A stretch of DNA of 64,000 bases from Maricaulis sp. (GCF_030149515.1 NZ_JASBRI010000001.1:159652-223651); one strand, 5' to 3'; positions 43,565 to 52,448 are shown, counted from the first letter of the stretch. Program-made: numbers and translations. The notes: generated by a model from the letters alone, not told the origin.

Positions 43565-44644
43565 ATGGATTTCACACCGACAGACGACCGCCGGATGATC
43601 GCGGACAGCCTGCGCCGCTTCCTGGCCGATACCTATCCGGCCGAACACCGCAACACGATCGCCTATGAGGGCGATTTCCACGACCCCAAGGGCTGGGCCG
43701 GCCTGGCCGAGCTGGGCATCATGGGCGCCCTCGTCTCCGAAGACGATGGCGGTTTCGGCGGCGCCGGTTTCGACATCACCACCGTGTTCGAGGAAATCGG
43801 CCGGGCCCTGTGCCCGGAACCCCTCCTGGGCAATCTCATGGCCCTGCGCCTTTATGCGTCGCACGGCAAGGCCGAGCGCATCGAAGCCATCGTCGCAGGC
43901 ACCGAAAAGGCCGCCTTCGCCTTTGACGAAAGCGACAGTTTCGGCGATCTCGGCGAGATCGCCGCGCGGGCCGAAAACGGCAAGCTGACCGGGCGCAAGA
44001 CCGTGGTCTATGGCGGTCACGTGGCCGACCGGATCCTGGTCGCGGCGAAATCTGCCGCCGGCAGGATCGGCCTCTACGAGATCAAGGCGGCCGATGCCGA
44101 AATCCTGTCCTATGCCATGATCGACGGTGGCGGGGCTGCGGAGATCGTCCTCGACAATACGCCGGCGGACTGCCTGGCCGAGGATGCGCTCGACACCATC
44201 GAAGCCGCGCTCGATGCCGGCCGCCTGGCGCTGTGCGCTGAAGCCGTCGGCGCCATGGACGTGATAAAGGAGATGACGCGCGACTATCTGATGCAGCGCC
44301 AGCAGTTCGGCCGTCCGATCGCGCTCTTCCAGGCGTTGCAGCACCGGCTGGTCGATTTCTCCATCGAGATCGAACAGGCCCGTTCCATCGTCATCCATGC
44401 CGCCGGCATGTTCGAGACGGACGGGCACGCCCTGGCCGTGGCCAAGGCGAAGAACCTGATCGGCCGGGCCGGAAAACTGGTGGCCGAGGAAGCCGTCCAG
44501 ATGCATGGCGGCATCGGCATGACCTGGGAATATGCCGGCTCGCACTATGCCAAGCGCCTGATCATGATCGACCACCAGCTGGGCGATACCGAAGACCAGT
44601 TGCGCAAGGTGATGGCCCTGACGGACATGGCCGCGGCGGCCTGA
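43565..44644 (+). CDS. Acyl-CoA dehydrogenase, partner subunit
   Basis: 359 residues. Keeps the overall fold (helical N-part MDFTPTDDRRMIADSLRRFL; C-part RDYLMQRQQFGRPIALFQAL and AVQMHGGIGMTWEYAGSHY) but the beta domain lacks the FAD-facing YxxTEPxxGSD motif found in its partner, which suits a non-catalytic half of a heteromer. Sequence resembles the small chain of PimC/PimD-type and sterol-degrading pairs; the substrate cannot be told. Stop at 44644, eight bases before the convergent lipase stop. Confidence 0.9.
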   Translation: MDFTPTDDRRMIADSLRRFLADTYPAEHRNTIAYEGDFHDPKGWAGLAELGIMGALVSEDDGGFGGAGFDITTVFEEIGRALCPEPLLGNLMALRLYASHGKAERIEAIVAGTEKAAFAFDESDSFGDLGEIAARAENGKLTGRKTVVYGGHVADRILVAAKSAAGRIGLYEIKAADAEILSYAMIDGGGAAEIVLDNTPADCLAEDALDTIEAALDAGRLALCAEAVGAMDVIKEMTRDYLMQRQQFGRPIALFQALQHRLVDFSIEIEQARSIVIHAAGMFETDGHALAVAKAKNLIGRAGKLVAEEAVQMHGGIGMTWEYAGSHYAKRLIMIDHQLGDTEDQLRKVMALTDMAAAA

Positions 44645-44652
44645 CGGCGAAC

Positions 44653-45777
44653 CTAGCTGTCCGTTCCCGATCCGGTATTCGTGTTCAGCGTCTGGCGCCT
44701 TGCCAGACGCTGGCGCGCATGCCAGGCGAGCTTTTCCACATAAAGCTGGATGTCGTGATCGGACAGGGGCGCGCCCCAGCTCTGGCGCAGATGCTTCCAG
44801 CGTTCGAGCAGTGTGGGGTTGGGCCGGACCCGCATGCCGGGAAATTGCGGCCGGCCATCAGCGTCCAGGGTGACAGCCGCGTGGGCGAGGTGCCGCGCAT
44901 CGCCGAGATGGCGGTAATCCTTCATCTTTTCCAGATGCGGCACAATCACCTTGCCACCCGGAATACGCCGGACAGCCCAGGTGAGAACACGCATCACGCT
45001 CGCATCGAAGGGGATGGCGGCAACACCGTCCGACGCATTCACCACGCGATAGATCGGGGTGAATATCTGGTCGGCGAACACCTCGTTGCAGCAACGCGGC
45101 GCCCCGAATGTATAGCATGCGCCCTCGGACTGATTGGCGATGAAACGCGTGGCCACGACCGCCAGCGCTCCGCCCAGGCTGTGGCCCGTGACATAGACCG
45201 GCATTTCCGGATACCGCCGCAGCACCGCATCGATGGGTTCGCGCACGGACTGGAAGGCGGTGAAGAAGCCGCGGTGGACAAGGGCCGGCACGACATCGTC
45301 GCCCGGCACGGTGATCATCACGGCATCGATATCCGAGCGGATGTCGGCAATGCGGGTGGGCTGGGTACCGCGGAAGGCCAGCACCAGCATCGGCGCCGCC
45401 GGCTCACCGTCCCGTTCTTCCACACAAACCTTGGCGATGAAGGCCTGGGTGTCCGACGTCAGCCCGTCGCTGATAGAGAACGTCTTGACCAGTTCGAACC
45501 CGATCCGGCCGAGCTGGGTTTCCAGCACCGCCCGCCCGCTTTCGCCCCGGCCGGGCGAGACAAGATGGTTCAGCGCCACGAGAATGGCCTCGACATCGGA
45601 TTCCCCGGCCAGCGCACCGGCGATCTCCCGCAGGTCGGCCTGGGTCGGCGGGGCCTCGAAGGGCACATAGGCCAGGAGCGACATCACCGCCATCAGCCAG
45701 GCGGTGCGGTCGGAATAGGCGGCCCGCCGGACCGGCGGCGTCGAGAGCGCCATGTCGGCATTGATCTCGAATTGCAT
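44653..45777 (-). CDS. Class 3 lipase-like alpha/beta hydrolase
   Basis: 374 residues. Lipase_3 features: LVLAFRGTQPTRIADIRSDI (oxyanion strand), the nucleophile elbow YVTGHSLGGALAVVAT (Ser), CYTFGAPRCCNEVF and a later Asp/His region RVVNASDGVAAIPF and HLGDARHLAH. No signal peptide or membrane segment, so probably cytoplasmic. GGGGAGG stands 8 bases before ATG 45777. The 155 bases upstream to the divergent TPR gene hold no gene. Confidence 0.9.
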   Translation of the reverse strand: MQFEINADMALSTPPVRRAAYSDRTAWLMAVMSLLAYVPFEAPPTQADLREIAGALAGESDVEAILVALNHLVSPGRGESGRAVLETQLGRIGFELVKTFSISDGLTSDTQAFIAKVCVEERDGEPAAPMLVLAFRGTQPTRIADIRSDIDAVMITVPGDDVVPALVHRGFFTAFQSVREPIDAVLRRYPEMPVYVTGHSLGGALAVVATRFIANQSEGACYTFGAPRCCNEVFADQIFTPIYRVVNASDGVAAIPFDASVMRVLTWAVRRIPGGKVIVPHLEKMKDYRHLGDARHLAHAAVTLDADGRPQFPGMRVRPNPTLLERWKHLRQSWGAPLSDHDIQLYVEKLAWHARQRLARRQTLNTNTGSGTDS

Positions 45778-45932
45778 GATTTCGCCTCCCCAGCGTACTT
45801 GATGCGGAAATTATACCCTGGCGTGCAAGCCGGCGCTATCTCGATCTGACCGCGTACCGATCGCGTTAAATCCTTTCCACCTTCTGCCCCTCACCGCTGG
45901 ACGGGCCGCGGCGCTGCGTTATCCTTTGCACC

Positions 45933-46514
45933 ATGATGCTCGCCGCACTTATCGCCCTGACCACCGCCCTGGCCGTGCAGGACACGCCGCCCGCCGATGT
46001 GGAAGTGGCCCCGCAGACGGAATTCCGGACGCCGGAAGAGCGGCTTGACGATCGTCTCGACGCGCTGGCCGAGGCTGGAACGCCGCGTGAGGCGGCTCCA
46101 CTTGTCGACGAGATTCGCGCCCTGTGGGCCCATTCCGGCTCGGACACTATTTCCCTGCTGATGGACCGGGGCCAGGCCGCCGAGGCGGCCGACAATCCCG
46201 AGATCGCCGCCCGCATGTACGATCACGTGATCCGGCTCGATCCCGATTTCGCGGAAGGCTGGCTTGCCGCCGGGCGCATGGCTGCCCGCTTCGAGGACTG
46301 GGCCTATGCGCTGGAAACGCTGAACACCGCGCTCACCCTGGAGCCGCGCCGCTACGACGCCTATCTCACCCTGGGCCGTGTGCTGGAACGGGCCGAGGAG
46401 ATCGAGGCGGCCCTCGACGCCTACGAGGCCGCCCTGGCCATCTATCCTGCCCATGAGGATGCCCGCGAGGCCCGCGACCGCCTGGCCGACGCGCTGGCCG
46501 GGCGTGCGCTCTGA
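45933..46514 (+). CDS. Exported TPR-repeat protein
   Basis: 193 residues. Signal peptide (MMLAALIALTTALAVQ), a Pro/Glu-rich segment, then about four tetratricopeptide units (~75-185), e.g. AARMYDHVIRLDPDFAEGWLA and ALDAYEAALAIYPAHEDARE. Predicted periplasmic scaffold. Start and the next gene (4-base gap) suggest an operon with the hydrolase downstream. Confidence 0.9.
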   Translation: MMLAALIALTTALAVQDTPPADVEVAPQTEFRTPEERLDDRLDALAEAGTPREAAPLVDEIRALWAHSGSDTISLLMDRGQAAEAADNPEIAARMYDHVIRLDPDFAEGWLAAGRMAARFEDWAYALETLNTALTLEPRRYDAYLTLGRVLERAEEIEAALDAYEAALAIYPAHEDAREARDRLADALAGRAL

Positions 46515-46518
46515 CGCG

Positions 46519-47490
46519 ATGCTGACCGCCGCGCTCTTCGCCGGGGCCAGCCTGGCCGTCCTCCTCGCGGCAGGAATTGGCGCGAGGCAGGCCGTGCGCC
46601 GGATCGAGGCGGCCCATCCGCCCCGGGGCGAGTTCGCAACGATCGACGGTACGCGCCTGCACTATCGCCGAAGCGGCGATCCGTCGAAGCCCGCAACGCT
46701 GGTCCTGCACGGCGCCGCGTCCAATCTTGAAGAACCGCACATGGCCCTGTCCGGCGTGTTCGGGCAGGAACACGTCATCTGGCTCGACCGGCCCGGCCTG
46801 GGCTGGTCGCAACGGCCGCGCGGCGACTGGTCGCCCCGGCACGAGGCGGCCCTGATCGCCCGGTTTCTCGAGGCGCTGGGCCTGGAGCGCGCGACCGTGA
46901 TCGGACACTCCTGGGGTGGCGCTATCGCCATGCGCCTGGCCATCGACCATCCCGGCCGGGTCGACGGGCTGGTCCTGGTCGCACCCGCCCTGTCGGCCTG
47001 GATCGGCAAGGCAGCCTGGTTCAATGCGGCGAGTTTCTGGCCCGTACTCGGCCCGCTGATCTCGTACATCCTCGTCCCGCTGACCGGACGCTCGCAGGCC
47101 GCCGCGGGCGCGGTGGCCGCCTTCCATCCCGAACCGGTGCCCGATGCCTATATCGACCGCTCGGCCCTGACCCTGTTGCTGCGCCCGGACATCTGGCAGG
47201 CGAATTCCCGCGACATGGCGAATGTGAACACGCATCTGGAATGCCAGGAGCACCGCTACGAGCATATCGGCCACGCCACCGTCATCCTGGCCGGCAAGGC
47301 CGATACCGTACTCTGGTCGCACCGCCATGCCGGACAGGTGGCCAGGCGGATGAAGCGGGCCGAGATGCGCTGGATTTCCGGGGCCGGACACAATCTGCAC
47401 CACCATCATCCCGAACAGGTTCTGGACGCCGTCCGGCAGGTGCGCGGCGAACTGCGCGAAAGCGTGCGGATCGCTGGCGGGGCGGCTTGA
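46519..47490 (+). CDS. Alpha/beta hydrolase with N-terminal membrane anchor
   Basis: 323 residues. One hydrophobic segment at the N-terminus (ALFAGASLAVLLAAGIGARQ), then an alpha/beta fold: oxyanion VLHGAASNLEEPHM, nucleophile elbow VIGHSWGGAIA, Asp near LAGKADTVLWS and His in ISGAGHNLHHHHPEQ. A His-rich tail surrounds the catalytic His. Substrate unknown. The gapR promoter overlaps its stop codon. Confidence 0.92.
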   Translation: MLTAALFAGASLAVLLAAGIGARQAVRRIEAAHPPRGEFATIDGTRLHYRRSGDPSKPATLVLHGAASNLEEPHMALSGVFGQEHVIWLDRPGLGWSQRPRGDWSPRHEAALIARFLEALGLERATVIGHSWGGAIAMRLAIDHPGRVDGLVLVAPALSAWIGKAAWFNAASFWPVLGPLISYILVPLTGRSQAAAGAVAAFHPEPVPDAYIDRSALTLLLRPDIWQANSRDMANVNTHLECQEHRYEHIGHATVILAGKADTVLWSHRHAGQVARRMKRAEMRWISGAGHNLHHHHPEQVLDAVRQVRGELRESVRIAGGAA

Positions 47491-47515
47491 GACCGCGGAC
47501 ATGCGGCACTAGTCT
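47487..47515 (+). promoter_or_regulatory. Promoter of gapR
   Basis: TTGAGA (47487-47492), 17 bases, TAGTCT (47510-47515), 31 bases before the gapR start. The -35 box overlaps the stop codon of the upstream hydrolase gene. Confidence 0.6.
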
Positions 47516-47546
47516 CGCGGCCCATCCCTGACACGAGGTTCGCGAC

Positions 47547-47837
47547 ATGGCTTTCACCGACACCGCCCCCCAAACCGACGGCCCCATCGACCAGTCCGAC
47601 GCCATCGGCGGCGCCGCACGCGAGCAGATCAAGGCCTTTGTCGCCCGCATCGAACGCCTGGAAGAAGACAAGGCCGCCATCATGGCGGACATGAAAGAGG
47701 TCTATGCCGAAGCCAAGTCGATGGGTTTCGACACCAAGATCCTCCGCAAGGTCGTTTCCCTGCGCAAGATCGACCGCCGCGAACGCCAGGAAGCCGACGC
47801 GCTTCTGGAATTGTATCTGGGTGCCGTGGAAGGCTAG
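47547..47837 (+). CDS. gapR: DUF2312 protein, nucleoid-associated GapR
   Basis: In Caulobacter, GapR clamps overtwisted AT-rich DNA ahead of replication and transcription and stimulates topoisomerases. 96 residues, all helical: [21 protein letters not shown], then [21 protein letters not shown] and [21 protein letters not shown], the standard DUF2312 sequence. The N-terminal 20 residues are acidic and variable. Confidence 0.94.
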   Translation: MAFTDTAPQTDGPIDQSDAIGGAAREQIKAFVARIERLEEDKAAIMADMKEVYAEAKSMGFDTKILRKVVSLRKIDRRERQEADALLELYLGAVEG

Positions 47838-47862
47838 TCTGACGGCCTCCGCTGGAGGCTTC

Positions 47863-48312
47863 ATGGTTCGCAAGATCGACGAGAAGAAGACCAGACGCGC
47901 CCTGCGCCGGCTGAGCCGCGCCCGCAAGGCTGCGGACGAGGCCGGCACGCCGGACCGCGAACTTTCCGAATGGGAAGGAGAATTCCTGGGCTCGCTGGAA
48001 GAACGGCTGGAAACCTACGGCTCGGCTTTCAACGATCCGGACAAGGGCAATACCGAAGAGGCGCTGTCGGCACGCCAGACCGTCAAGCTGCGCGAGATCG
48101 AGAAGAAGGCAAAGGGCAAGGCCCGCAAGCCGATGTCGCGCGGCCAGGGCTTCAGGCGCAAACCGCCGGGCTACACATCGCGCAGTCGCGACATCAACGA
48201 GGATATCGGCGCCCCTCCGGCCGAAAGGCCTGCACAAGGGCCGGACCCGGCAACACCCGAGGACCGGCGCGCGCGGTTCCGGGTCGTCCGCGATGACGAT
48301 ACGGACGTCTGA
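47863..48312 (+). CDS. Basic hypothetical protein following gapR
   Basis: 149 residues, not recognised. N-terminal helix very basic (MVRKIDEKKTRRALRRLSRA), an acidic helical middle (SEWEGEFLGSLEERLETYG), then a Lys/Arg-rich segment (REIEKKAKGKARKPMSRGQG) and a disordered, Pro/Asp-rich tail. GGAGG stands five bases before ATG 47863, and the gene begins 25 bases after gapR stops, so the two probably share a transcript. Nucleic acid binding is suggested by charge only. Confidence 0.82.
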   Translation: MVRKIDEKKTRRALRRLSRARKAADEAGTPDRELSEWEGEFLGSLEERLETYGSAFNDPDKGNTEEALSARQTVKLREIEKKAKGKARKPMSRGQGFRRKPPGYTSRSRDINEDIGAPPAERPAQGPDPATPEDRRARFRVVRDDDTDV

Positions 48313-48323
48313 CAACGCCTGAC

Positions 48324-48352
48324 TTGCCGCCCTTCCGGGCTGCACCTACGCT
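48324..48352 (+). promoter_or_regulatory. Promoter of the S9 peptidase gene
   Basis: TTGCCG (48324-48329), 17 bases, TACGCT (48347-48352), 24 bases before the start codon. Confidence 0.5.
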
Positions 48353-48376
48353 CCCGCCCAGACAGGAAGAGAGACC

Positions 48377-50350
48377 ATGCACCGCTTCACCTACACCGCA
48401 TTCGCATTGGCGCTGATCGGCTGTCCGGCAACCCTCGCCCAGCCCACGAATGTCGCCGGCGGCCACGCCGGTGCCGACATGTCGATCGAAGCCATCGAAC
48501 CGGACAGCGAGGCCATCGGCGTCGGCCTGGCCGGCGAGGACCCGGCCGATATCGGGCGTTATCTGATGGCCTCCGGCGCCAATGGTGCACGTCTCTCGCC
48601 GGACGGCAGCCGGGTGGCCTATTCGCTCGGCATCACCGGACAGGCCCAGCTCTGGATCAGCGAGGCCGACGGCGGTCAGCCGCACCAGCTGACCTTCGGC
48701 AACGGGGTCTCCTTCTTCCGCTGGCTGCCCGACGGATCCGGCCTGATTTACGGCGCCGACAATGACGGCAACGAACGGCCGGCCTACTACTTCGTCAGCG
48801 CCGACGGATCGGAGGAACGCCTGATCCTGCCGGCGACCGAGAACGGATTTCGTATATTCGGCGACATCACGGCCGATAGCGACCGCATCGTCTATGCCTC
48901 GACCGAGCGCAACGGTCTGGACTTCGACATCTACGTCACCATGCTGTCCACTGGAGAAACCCGGCGTGTCTTCGAGGGAGAGTTCGCCTATCTGGCGCGC
49001 GCCGTCTCGCCGGGCGGAGAACGCGTCATCGTGACCGAGAGCGTGGGCGAGGATTCCGACAATCTCTACGTTCTCGACCTGGCGACCGGCGAGCTGAACA
49101 CGCTGTCTCGTCCCGATCCCCGCGCCAATCACGGCGATGGCGGCTTTGCCTGGAGCGATGACGGGCAGAGCGTCTGGTTCGCGACCAATCTCGAAAACGA
49201 GTTCACCGCCGTCACGCGCTATGGCTTTGCCGATGGCGACATGCAGACCCTCTTCGCCATCGACGCCGATGCGGGCAATGTCTCGCTGTGCGGCGCGGAC
49301 GACCGCTATCTCGCCTGGACCACCAATCATGACGGCTTCTACCGCCTGCATGTGCGCGATCTGAGCAGCGGCGAGGATGTCGAACCGCCCGGCCTGCCGG
49401 AGGGATACTACGCGCTCAGCTGCAGCGGCGCCTCCAGCCGCATCGCGATCACCATCAACGGGTGGCGCACGCCGGGCGACATCTTCGTCTGGGATATCGC
49501 CACCGGCGAGATCGGACTGGCCTATCGCTCCACCCTGGCCGGTCTCGACCCGGAACGGCTGGTGCGGCCGGAATCGATCCGGATGACCGCGCGGGACGGT
49601 GTGGAACTGCAGGGCCTGCTCTACCTGCCGGACGAGACCTCCGCCGGCGGCGAACTGCCGCCGCTTCTGGTCGAGGTCCATGGCGGGCCCACCGGCCAGT
49701 CCGTGGCCAGTTTCGATCCCGTGGTGCAATACCATGTCGACCGGGGCATCGCCGTCTTCGAACCGAATGTGCGCGGCTCGACCGGTTTCGGGCGCACCTA
49801 TGTCACATTGGACGACCGGGAAAACCGGCTCGACAGCGTGCGCGACCTGATCGACATGCTGGATTATCTGCGCGAGGACGGCCGGGTCGACGCCAACCGC
49901 GCCGCCGTCTCCGGCGGTTCCTATGGCGGTTATATGGTCAATGCGGTTCTGGCCAATTTCCCGGGCCATTTCATCGCCGGGGTCTCGCGCTATGGCGTGT
50001 CGGACTGGGTCAATGCGCTGGAAATCGCCTCGCCGGCCCTGAAGGCCTCCGACCGGATCGAGTACGGCGACATCACAGACAGCGACTGGCGGCAATACTA
50101 CACCGAAAACTCACCGATCCAGCAGGCTGGCCGGATCGACGTTCCGGTGCTCTACAGCCATGGCGTGATGGACCCCCGGATCGACATTTCCGAGACCGAG
50201 ACCATGGTACGCACCCTGCGGGAGAACGGTGTCGAAGCCCCCTTCATCCGCATTCCCGACGAGGGCCATGGCTGGCGCAAACTGGCAAACCGGCTGTTCT
50301 ATTACCGCCGCCAGGCCGAATTCGTGGAGGAGCAGCTCGCCCGCGAGTAG
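48377..50350 (+). CDS. Exported S9-family prolyl oligopeptidase-type peptidase
   Basis: 657 residues. Signal peptide (FALALIGCPATLAQP), beta-propeller region (~60-380) with repeated LSPDGSRVAYS/FRWLPDGSGLIYGADN segments, and a C-terminal alpha/beta hydrolase: VEVHGGPTGQSV, nucleophile Ser ~515 in SGGSYGGYMVNAVL, Asp in SHGVMDPRID and His in DEGHGW. The GGSYGGY elbow and the propeller are those of S9C acylaminoacyl-type peptidases. Periplasmic peptide degradation is likely. GAAGAGAGACC precedes the ATG. Confidence 0.95.
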   Translation: MHRFTYTAFALALIGCPATLAQPTNVAGGHAGADMSIEAIEPDSEAIGVGLAGEDPADIGRYLMASGANGARLSPDGSRVAYSLGITGQAQLWISEADGGQPHQLTFGNGVSFFRWLPDGSGLIYGADNDGNERPAYYFVSADGSEERLILPATENGFRIFGDITADSDRIVYASTERNGLDFDIYVTMLSTGETRRVFEGEFAYLARAVSPGGERVIVTESVGEDSDNLYVLDLATGELNTLSRPDPRANHGDGGFAWSDDGQSVWFATNLENEFTAVTRYGFADGDMQTLFAIDADAGNVSLCGADDRYLAWTTNHDGFYRLHVRDLSSGEDVEPPGLPEGYYALSCSGASSRIAITINGWRTPGDIFVWDIATGEIGLAYRSTLAGLDPERLVRPESIRMTARDGVELQGLLYLPDETSAGGELPPLLVEVHGGPTGQSVASFDPVVQYHVDRGIAVFEPNVRGSTGFGRTYVTLDDRENRLDSVRDLIDMLDYLREDGRVDANRAAVSGGSYGGYMVNAVLANFPGHFIAGVSRYGVSDWVNALEIASPALKASDRIEYGDITDSDWRQYYTENSPIQQAGRIDVPVLYSHGVMDPRIDISETETMVRTLRENGVEAPFIRIPDEGHGWRKLANRLFYYRRQAEFVEEQLARE

Positions 50351-50354
50351 AATG

Positions 50355-50369
50355 TTAGGCGGCGGTTAA
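50355..50369. promoter_or_regulatory. Candidate CtrA-type box
   Basis: TTAG (50355-50358), seven bases, TTAA (50366-50369), one base off TTAA-N7-TTAA. It lies about 75-90 bases before the gene at 50444. Confidence 0.3.
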
Positions 50370-50443
50370 ATCTGATCCCGGATTCCCCGCGCGTCAAAGA
50401 CGGTCGGCCGCTAGATTGTCCGGACAACACAACGGGCACATCC

Positions 50444-50872
50444 ATGGACCGCGACGTCGAACAATTCGAACGGCTGGAAACCGAGCTCTTCAACGCCATG
50501 GGCGAGGCCGAACGGAGGGGCCTTGCCTCCGGCGAAGGCCAGTTCGCCTTCCGCCGCGCCATGACGGCACTGGACCTGCTCGCCGAAGAGCGGACGGCAG
50601 GGATCTATGACACACTGGCTGCCGATCCGCTGACCCGTGACTATGTCACTCATCTGGACGGGCAGCTGCGCGGTCTGTCGGCGCGCATCGACATTCACCG
50701 CACGCGGATCGAGCTCGGCCTGTTGACGGGCCGCGGCGATATCGCCGGCCTCAACATGTCGCTGGCCCGTCTTGTCCGCCAGCTGAAGGCCCGCTTTCGC
50801 CGCGAGGCCGCGCTGATGCCGGTCTATGCCGGCTGGCTCGGCCGCCAGACCGAGACCGCCGCCCGCGCCTGA
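50444..50872 (+). CDS. Small helical hypothetical protein
   Basis: 142 residues, not recognised. Predicted almost all helical with heptad-like Leu spacing (FERLETELFNAMGEAERRGL, LARLVRQLKARFRREAAL), no cysteines, no signal peptide, no membrane segment. Ribosome site weak. Supported by protein-like composition and a possible CtrA-type box and A/T-poor promoter region upstream; it is followed by the tacA terminator. An alternative is that the opposite frame is coding, but that frame is less protein-like. Confidence 0.62.
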   Translation: MDRDVEQFERLETELFNAMGEAERRGLASGEGQFAFRRAMTALDLLAEERTAGIYDTLAADPLTRDYVTHLDGQLRGLSARIDIHRTRIELGLLTGRGDIAGLNMSLARLVRQLKARFRREAALMPVYAGWLGRQTETAARA

Positions 50873-50890
50873 CCGCCCCTCACCGCCATG

Positions 50891-50928
50891 AAAAACGGGC
50901 CGGCACTCCCCCAAGGGCACCGGCCCGT
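50891..50928 (-). terminator. Intrinsic terminator of tacA
   Basis: ACGGGCCGG (50895-50903) pairs perfectly with CCGGCCCGT (50920-50928); on the minus strand the stem leads into TTTTT (50891-50895). About 60 bases past the tacA stop; it may also serve the convergent gene. Confidence 0.85.
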
Positions 50929-50990
50929 CCATCCCCACCCGCTTGTCCGGGCGCGCCCCGCGGCAGGGGACGTCTGGTTTGCCTGTCCGG

Positions 50991-52448
50991 CTAGCCCGCG
51001 GCGCGAACCCCGTCCACATCGAGCTGGTATTCGCGGACCTTGCGGTAAAGCGTGGACCGGCCGACGCCGAGACGGCGCGCAACCTCGCTCATCCGGCCCG
51101 CATAGGTCTCGATGGCGAACTCGATGAGATCGCGTTCGATATCCTCGAGCGAGCGCAGATTGCCCGCCTCGTCCATGATCTCGATCGGTCCCAGATCGCC
51201 GTGCTGGTCCGCCGCCATGCCGGCGACATCGCTGGCCAGGCTTTCCGCCGCCGCCGGCGTAGACGCGATATCCGGCGACAGGCCGGAAATCTGCGGGAAG
51301 TCCTCGGGCTTGAGGTAGTCTCCGTCGGAGAGCACTACGGCCCGGAAGACCGCATTTTCCAGCTGGCGCACATTGCCGGGCCAGTCGTAACTGGACAGCA
51401 GGGCATGCGTCTCCGGCGCCGCATCCAGGATCGACTTGTTCTCCTGGGCGTTGAAGCGGCCGATGAAATGGCGCACCAGCGCCGGGATATCGTCCTTGCG
51501 GGCCTTCAGCGAGGGCACTTCGATCGGGAAGACATTCAGGCGATAGAACAGGTCCTCGCGGAATTGTCCCTGGGCCACCTGTTCGGCCAGATCCCGATTG
51601 GTCGCGGAAATGATACGCACATTGACCTTCACCGGGCGTTTGGAACCGACCGGGTCGACTTCGCCCTCCTGCAGCGCCCGCAGCAGCTTCACCTGCATGT
51701 CCAGCGGCAGCTCGCCGATCTCGTCCAGGAAGAGCGTGCCACCATCGGCTTCCTGGAACTTGCCCATATGCTTGCCCACGGCACCGGTGAACGAGCCCTT
51801 CTCGTGACCGAAAAGGGTCGATTCCACCAGATTTTCCGGGATTGCGCCGCAATTGACTGCGACGAAGGGGCCGCCGGCGCGCTTGGACGCCGCCATGATC
51901 GAACCGGCGACGAGCTCCTTGCCGACGCCGCTTTCTCCGGTGATCAGGATCGGAATGTCCGACTGCGCCGCACGCTCGCCCAGGCGCACCACCTGCTTCA
52001 TGGCCGGCGCACCGGCGATCATGTCGGCAAAGCCCAGCTTGTTCGTCGCCTTCTTGGACAGGCGCTGCACTTCGCCGGACAGGTTCTGCACCTTCAGTGC
52101 ATTGCGGATCGACACCGCGATGCGTTCGGGCGAGGCGGGCTTGACGAAGAAGTCGACGGCTCCGGCCCGCATGGCCGACACCACCGTCTCGATCCCCCCG
52201 CTCGCCGTCAGCACGATCACCGGAATGTCCAGCTGCTTGCGCTGGAGCGCTTCGAGCGTCTCCATTCCGTCCATGCCGGGCATGATCAGATCCAGCAGCA
52301 TGACATCGATCCCCGGAGATGCCACGCGATCCAGGGCCGCCTCGCCACTCTCCGCGGTCTCGGCCTTGTAGCCCTGTTTCTCGATCACCGCCTGGAGAAG
52401 GCGGCGTTGCGTCGGATCGTCATCGACGATCAGAACAGATTTCACCAT
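50991..52448 (-). CDS. tacA: Sigma-54 activator, TacA-like response regulator
   Basis: In Caulobacter TacA drives stalk genes through sigma-54. 485 residues: receiver (~1-120, LIVDDDPTQRRLLQAVIEKQ, phospho-Asp53 in LLDLIMPG), AAA+ domain with GESGVGKE (171-178), Walker B TLFLDE (~238-243), a variant sigma-54 loop GSFTGA (218-223; usual GAFTGA), and a C-terminal Fis-type HTH (SEVARRLGVGRSTLYRKVRE). The receiver start and the VLTASGGIETVVSAMRAGA segment are close to TacA as I recall it. It ends RAAG; in Caulobacter the terminal residues of TacA target it to ClpXP. NtrX-like regulators are the alternative; no kinase gene adjoins. Confidence 0.8.
   Translation of the reverse strand: MVKSVLIVDDDPTQRRLLQAVIEKQGYKAETAESGEAALDRVASPGIDVMLLDLIMPGMDGMETLEALQRKQLDIPVIVLTASGGIETVVSAMRAGAVDFFVKPASPERIAVSIRNALKVQNLSGEVQRLSKKATNKLGFADMIAGAPAMKQVVRLGERAAQSDIPILITGESGVGKELVAGSIMAASKRAGGPFVAVNCGAIPENLVESTLFGHEKGSFTGAVGKHMGKFQEADGGTLFLDEIGELPLDMQVKLLRALQEGEVDPVGSKRPVKVNVRIISATNRDLAEQVAQGQFREDLFYRLNVFPIEVPSLKARKDDIPALVRHFIGRFNAQENKSILDAAPETHALLSSYDWPGNVRQLENAVFRAVVLSDGDYLKPEDFPQISGLSPDIASTPAAAESLASDVAGMAADQHGDLGPIEIMDEAGNLRSLEDIERDLIEFAIETYAGRMSEVARRLGVGRSTLYRKVREYQLDVDGVRAAG

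Noticed and set aside
42008..44575. A long minus-strand open frame across the acyl-CoA dehydrogenase pair
   Set aside because: Antisense shadow of two well-recognised enzymes, with no start-site support.
48194..50095. A long minus-strand frame across the S9 peptidase
   Set aside because: Antisense shadow; the plus strand has a complete peptidase with signal peptide and catalytic triad.
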